Shown: in pieces, positions 7,235 to 7,897 of the stretch
How positions within the stretch are numbered: position 1 is the stretch's first letter
How the letters are laid out: each line of letters begins with the position of its first letter
Source of the DNA: an uncultured Bacteroidales bacterium
Lineage (GTDB): Bacteria > Bacteroidota > Bacteroidia > Bacteroidales > UBA932
NCBI GenBank assembly: GCA_902461985.1
Contig: CABQAB010000092.1
Span: 1-7,897 of the forward strand
Length of the DNA: 7,897 nt
Direction of reading: 5' to 3'
Position numbers and translations under genes: made by a program
The notes under the pieces: generated by a model
Told to the model about the DNA's origin: nothing
Database searches by the model: none
The model's input: the letters and a program-made list of their open reading frames with translations, nothing else

Positions 7235-7267
7235 TTTGCAAATTTACAACAATAATTGCTATTTTTG
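7235..7267 (+). promoter_or_regulatory. Bacteroidota-type promoter for the TPR protein
   Basis: TTTG (7235-7238) and TATTTTTG (7260-7267) match the -33 and -7 consensus with a 21-base spacer, at the upper end of the normal range. The start of transcription should fall near 7271-7276, leaving a leader of about 55 bases before the ATG at 7328. The same TATTTTTG octamer serves the rightward promoter at 3486. Confidence 0.7.
7239..7246 (-). promoter_or_regulatory. Candidate -7 element for the leftward M16-type/DUF3109 unit
   Basis: Read leftward, TAAATTTG (7246-7239) matches the Bacteroidota -7 consensus TAnnTTTG exactly. The expected -33 position has only a weak TTAC-like sequence, so this promoter is half-supported. 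Transcription would start near 7235, giving a very short leader of about 13 bases before the ATG at 7221. It lies inside the spacer of the rightward promoter. Confidence 0.5.
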
Positions 7268-7327
7268 TAACTCGTGTGCTGGGGTTCAGCATAATCTGTT
7301 CCACATTTGAAAATAAATGTTTTTGAT

Positions 7328-7897
7328 ATGAAAAAGATTTTACTTGTTTTGGCAGCGACTTTGGCTGCAACCGTAGCGCTTGACGCGCAGGACATGGCAC
7401 AGGCTACAGAAACCTACAACAACGGAGCGATGGCTCTCCAGACAGGAGACGAGGCGGCGGCTTTGGAGCATTTCCAGGCTTCGCTCACAATGGCCGAGGC
7501 TTGCGGAGAAGAGGGTGCGGAAATGGTTGCGAACTGCAAGGAATACATCCCTAAAATAATGCTCAGCATAGCGAAGGCATCGATCAAGGACGGCGCTTAC
7601 GACAAAGGGCTCGGTGAAATCGAGGCTGCCATCGCAAAGGCTAATGAATATGGTGCGGCTTCAGTAGTCGAGGATGCGACAGAACTCATCCCCCAGGTGA
7701 AGATGTACAAGGCTAACGACCTTCTCAACAACAAGGACTTCGCCGGAGCAATCGAGGCCTACAAGGACATAGTCGCAGGACAGCCTGACAATGCCACCGC
7801 ACTGCTCCGTCTCGGTCTTGCATATTCAAGAGTAAACGATCTTGCAAACGCTGAGACAGCATATCTCGCAGCCGCTGAAAACGGACAGGAGAAAGCC
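7328..7897 (+). CDS. Secreted tetratricopeptide repeat protein, 3'-truncated by window edge
   Basis: An open frame starts with ATG at 7328 and runs off the window after 190 codons with no stop. The N-terminus MKKILLVLAATLAATVALDA is a Sec signal peptide, with likely cleavage after A20 (before QD), so the protein should be periplasmic or surface-exposed. The mature part is alpha-helical with TPR-like repeats. The pattern shows at about 24-57 (ETYNNGAMALQTGDEAAALEHFQ), about 75-108 (IAKASIKDGAYDKGLGEIEAAI) and about 124-190. The last stretch is the best match, with YKANDLLNNKDFAGAIEAYKDIV, then PDNATALLRLGLAYSRVND. TPRs bind other proteins, so a scaffold or assembly role in the envelope is plausible, but no partner can be named. 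Only two Cys (60 and 70) are present in the visible part. It is divergent from the M16-type gene with a shared 106-base control region. The C-terminal part, which may hold another domain, is not visible. Confidence 0.87.
   Translation, partial: MKKILLVLAATLAATVALDAQDMAQATETYNNGAMALQTGDEAAALEHFQASLTMAEACGEEGAEMVANCKEYIPKIMLSIAKASIKDGAYDKGLGEIEAAIAKANEYGAASVVEDATELIPQVKMYKANDLLNNKDFAGAIEAYKDIVAGQPDNATALLRLGLAYSRVNDLANAETAYLAAAENGQEKA

Noticed and set aside
7222..7395. 58-codon N-terminal extension of the M16-type gene
   Set aside because: It crosses the promoter region and part of the TPR gene, and would place the signal peptide in the middle of the protein.

Overview
The window looks like chromosomal DNA from a Bacteroidota member, most likely a gut-type Bacteroidales. 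Three things point that way. Two intergenic gaps carry the TTTG / TAnnTTTG promoter pattern of that phylum (20- and 21-base spacers). Start codons are preceded by A/T-rich sequence instead of a Shine-Dalgarno motif. The DUF3109-type Cys protein, the M16-type periplasmic protein with no metal site, and the small two-helix membrane protein all resemble Bacteroidales families as I remember them. The genus cannot be fixed from this sequence alone.

Layout, left to right. (1) Positions 1-1221 (+) hold the 3' part of a gene for an alpha-helical, six-hairpin-glycosidase-like protein; its start lies outside the window. (2) It converges, with a 4-base overlap of stop codons, on a leftward pair: hemW (1218-2462, GTG start), the radical SAM heme chaperone, preceded by a gene for a membrane-anchored coiled-coil protein (2491-3369). 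(3) A 175-base divergent gap contains a good rightward promoter. It drives a 161-residue two-helix membrane protein of unknown function (3545-4030). (4) A 97-base convergent gap is filled with inverted repeats, including one resembling a dispersed intergenic repeat of Bacteroidota. (5) A second leftward pair follows: a secreted M16-fold protein without zinc ligands (4717-7221) and, one base after its stop codon, a 15-cysteine DUF3109/YkgJ-like protein (4128-4715). (6) A 106-base divergent gap contains overlapping promoter elements for both directions. (7) The window ends inside a gene for a secreted TPR protein (7328 onward).

The gene set looks like ordinary housekeeping and envelope functions. 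I see no transposase, integrase, CRISPR array, phage gene, tRNA or rRNA. The points most worth a second look are the loss of the catalytic motif in both halves of the M16 protein, its tight coupling to a cytoplasmic Cys-rich protein, the interlocked divergent promoters near 7235-7267, and the structured repeat at 4049-4122. I did not find convincing evidence of a new multi-gene system.
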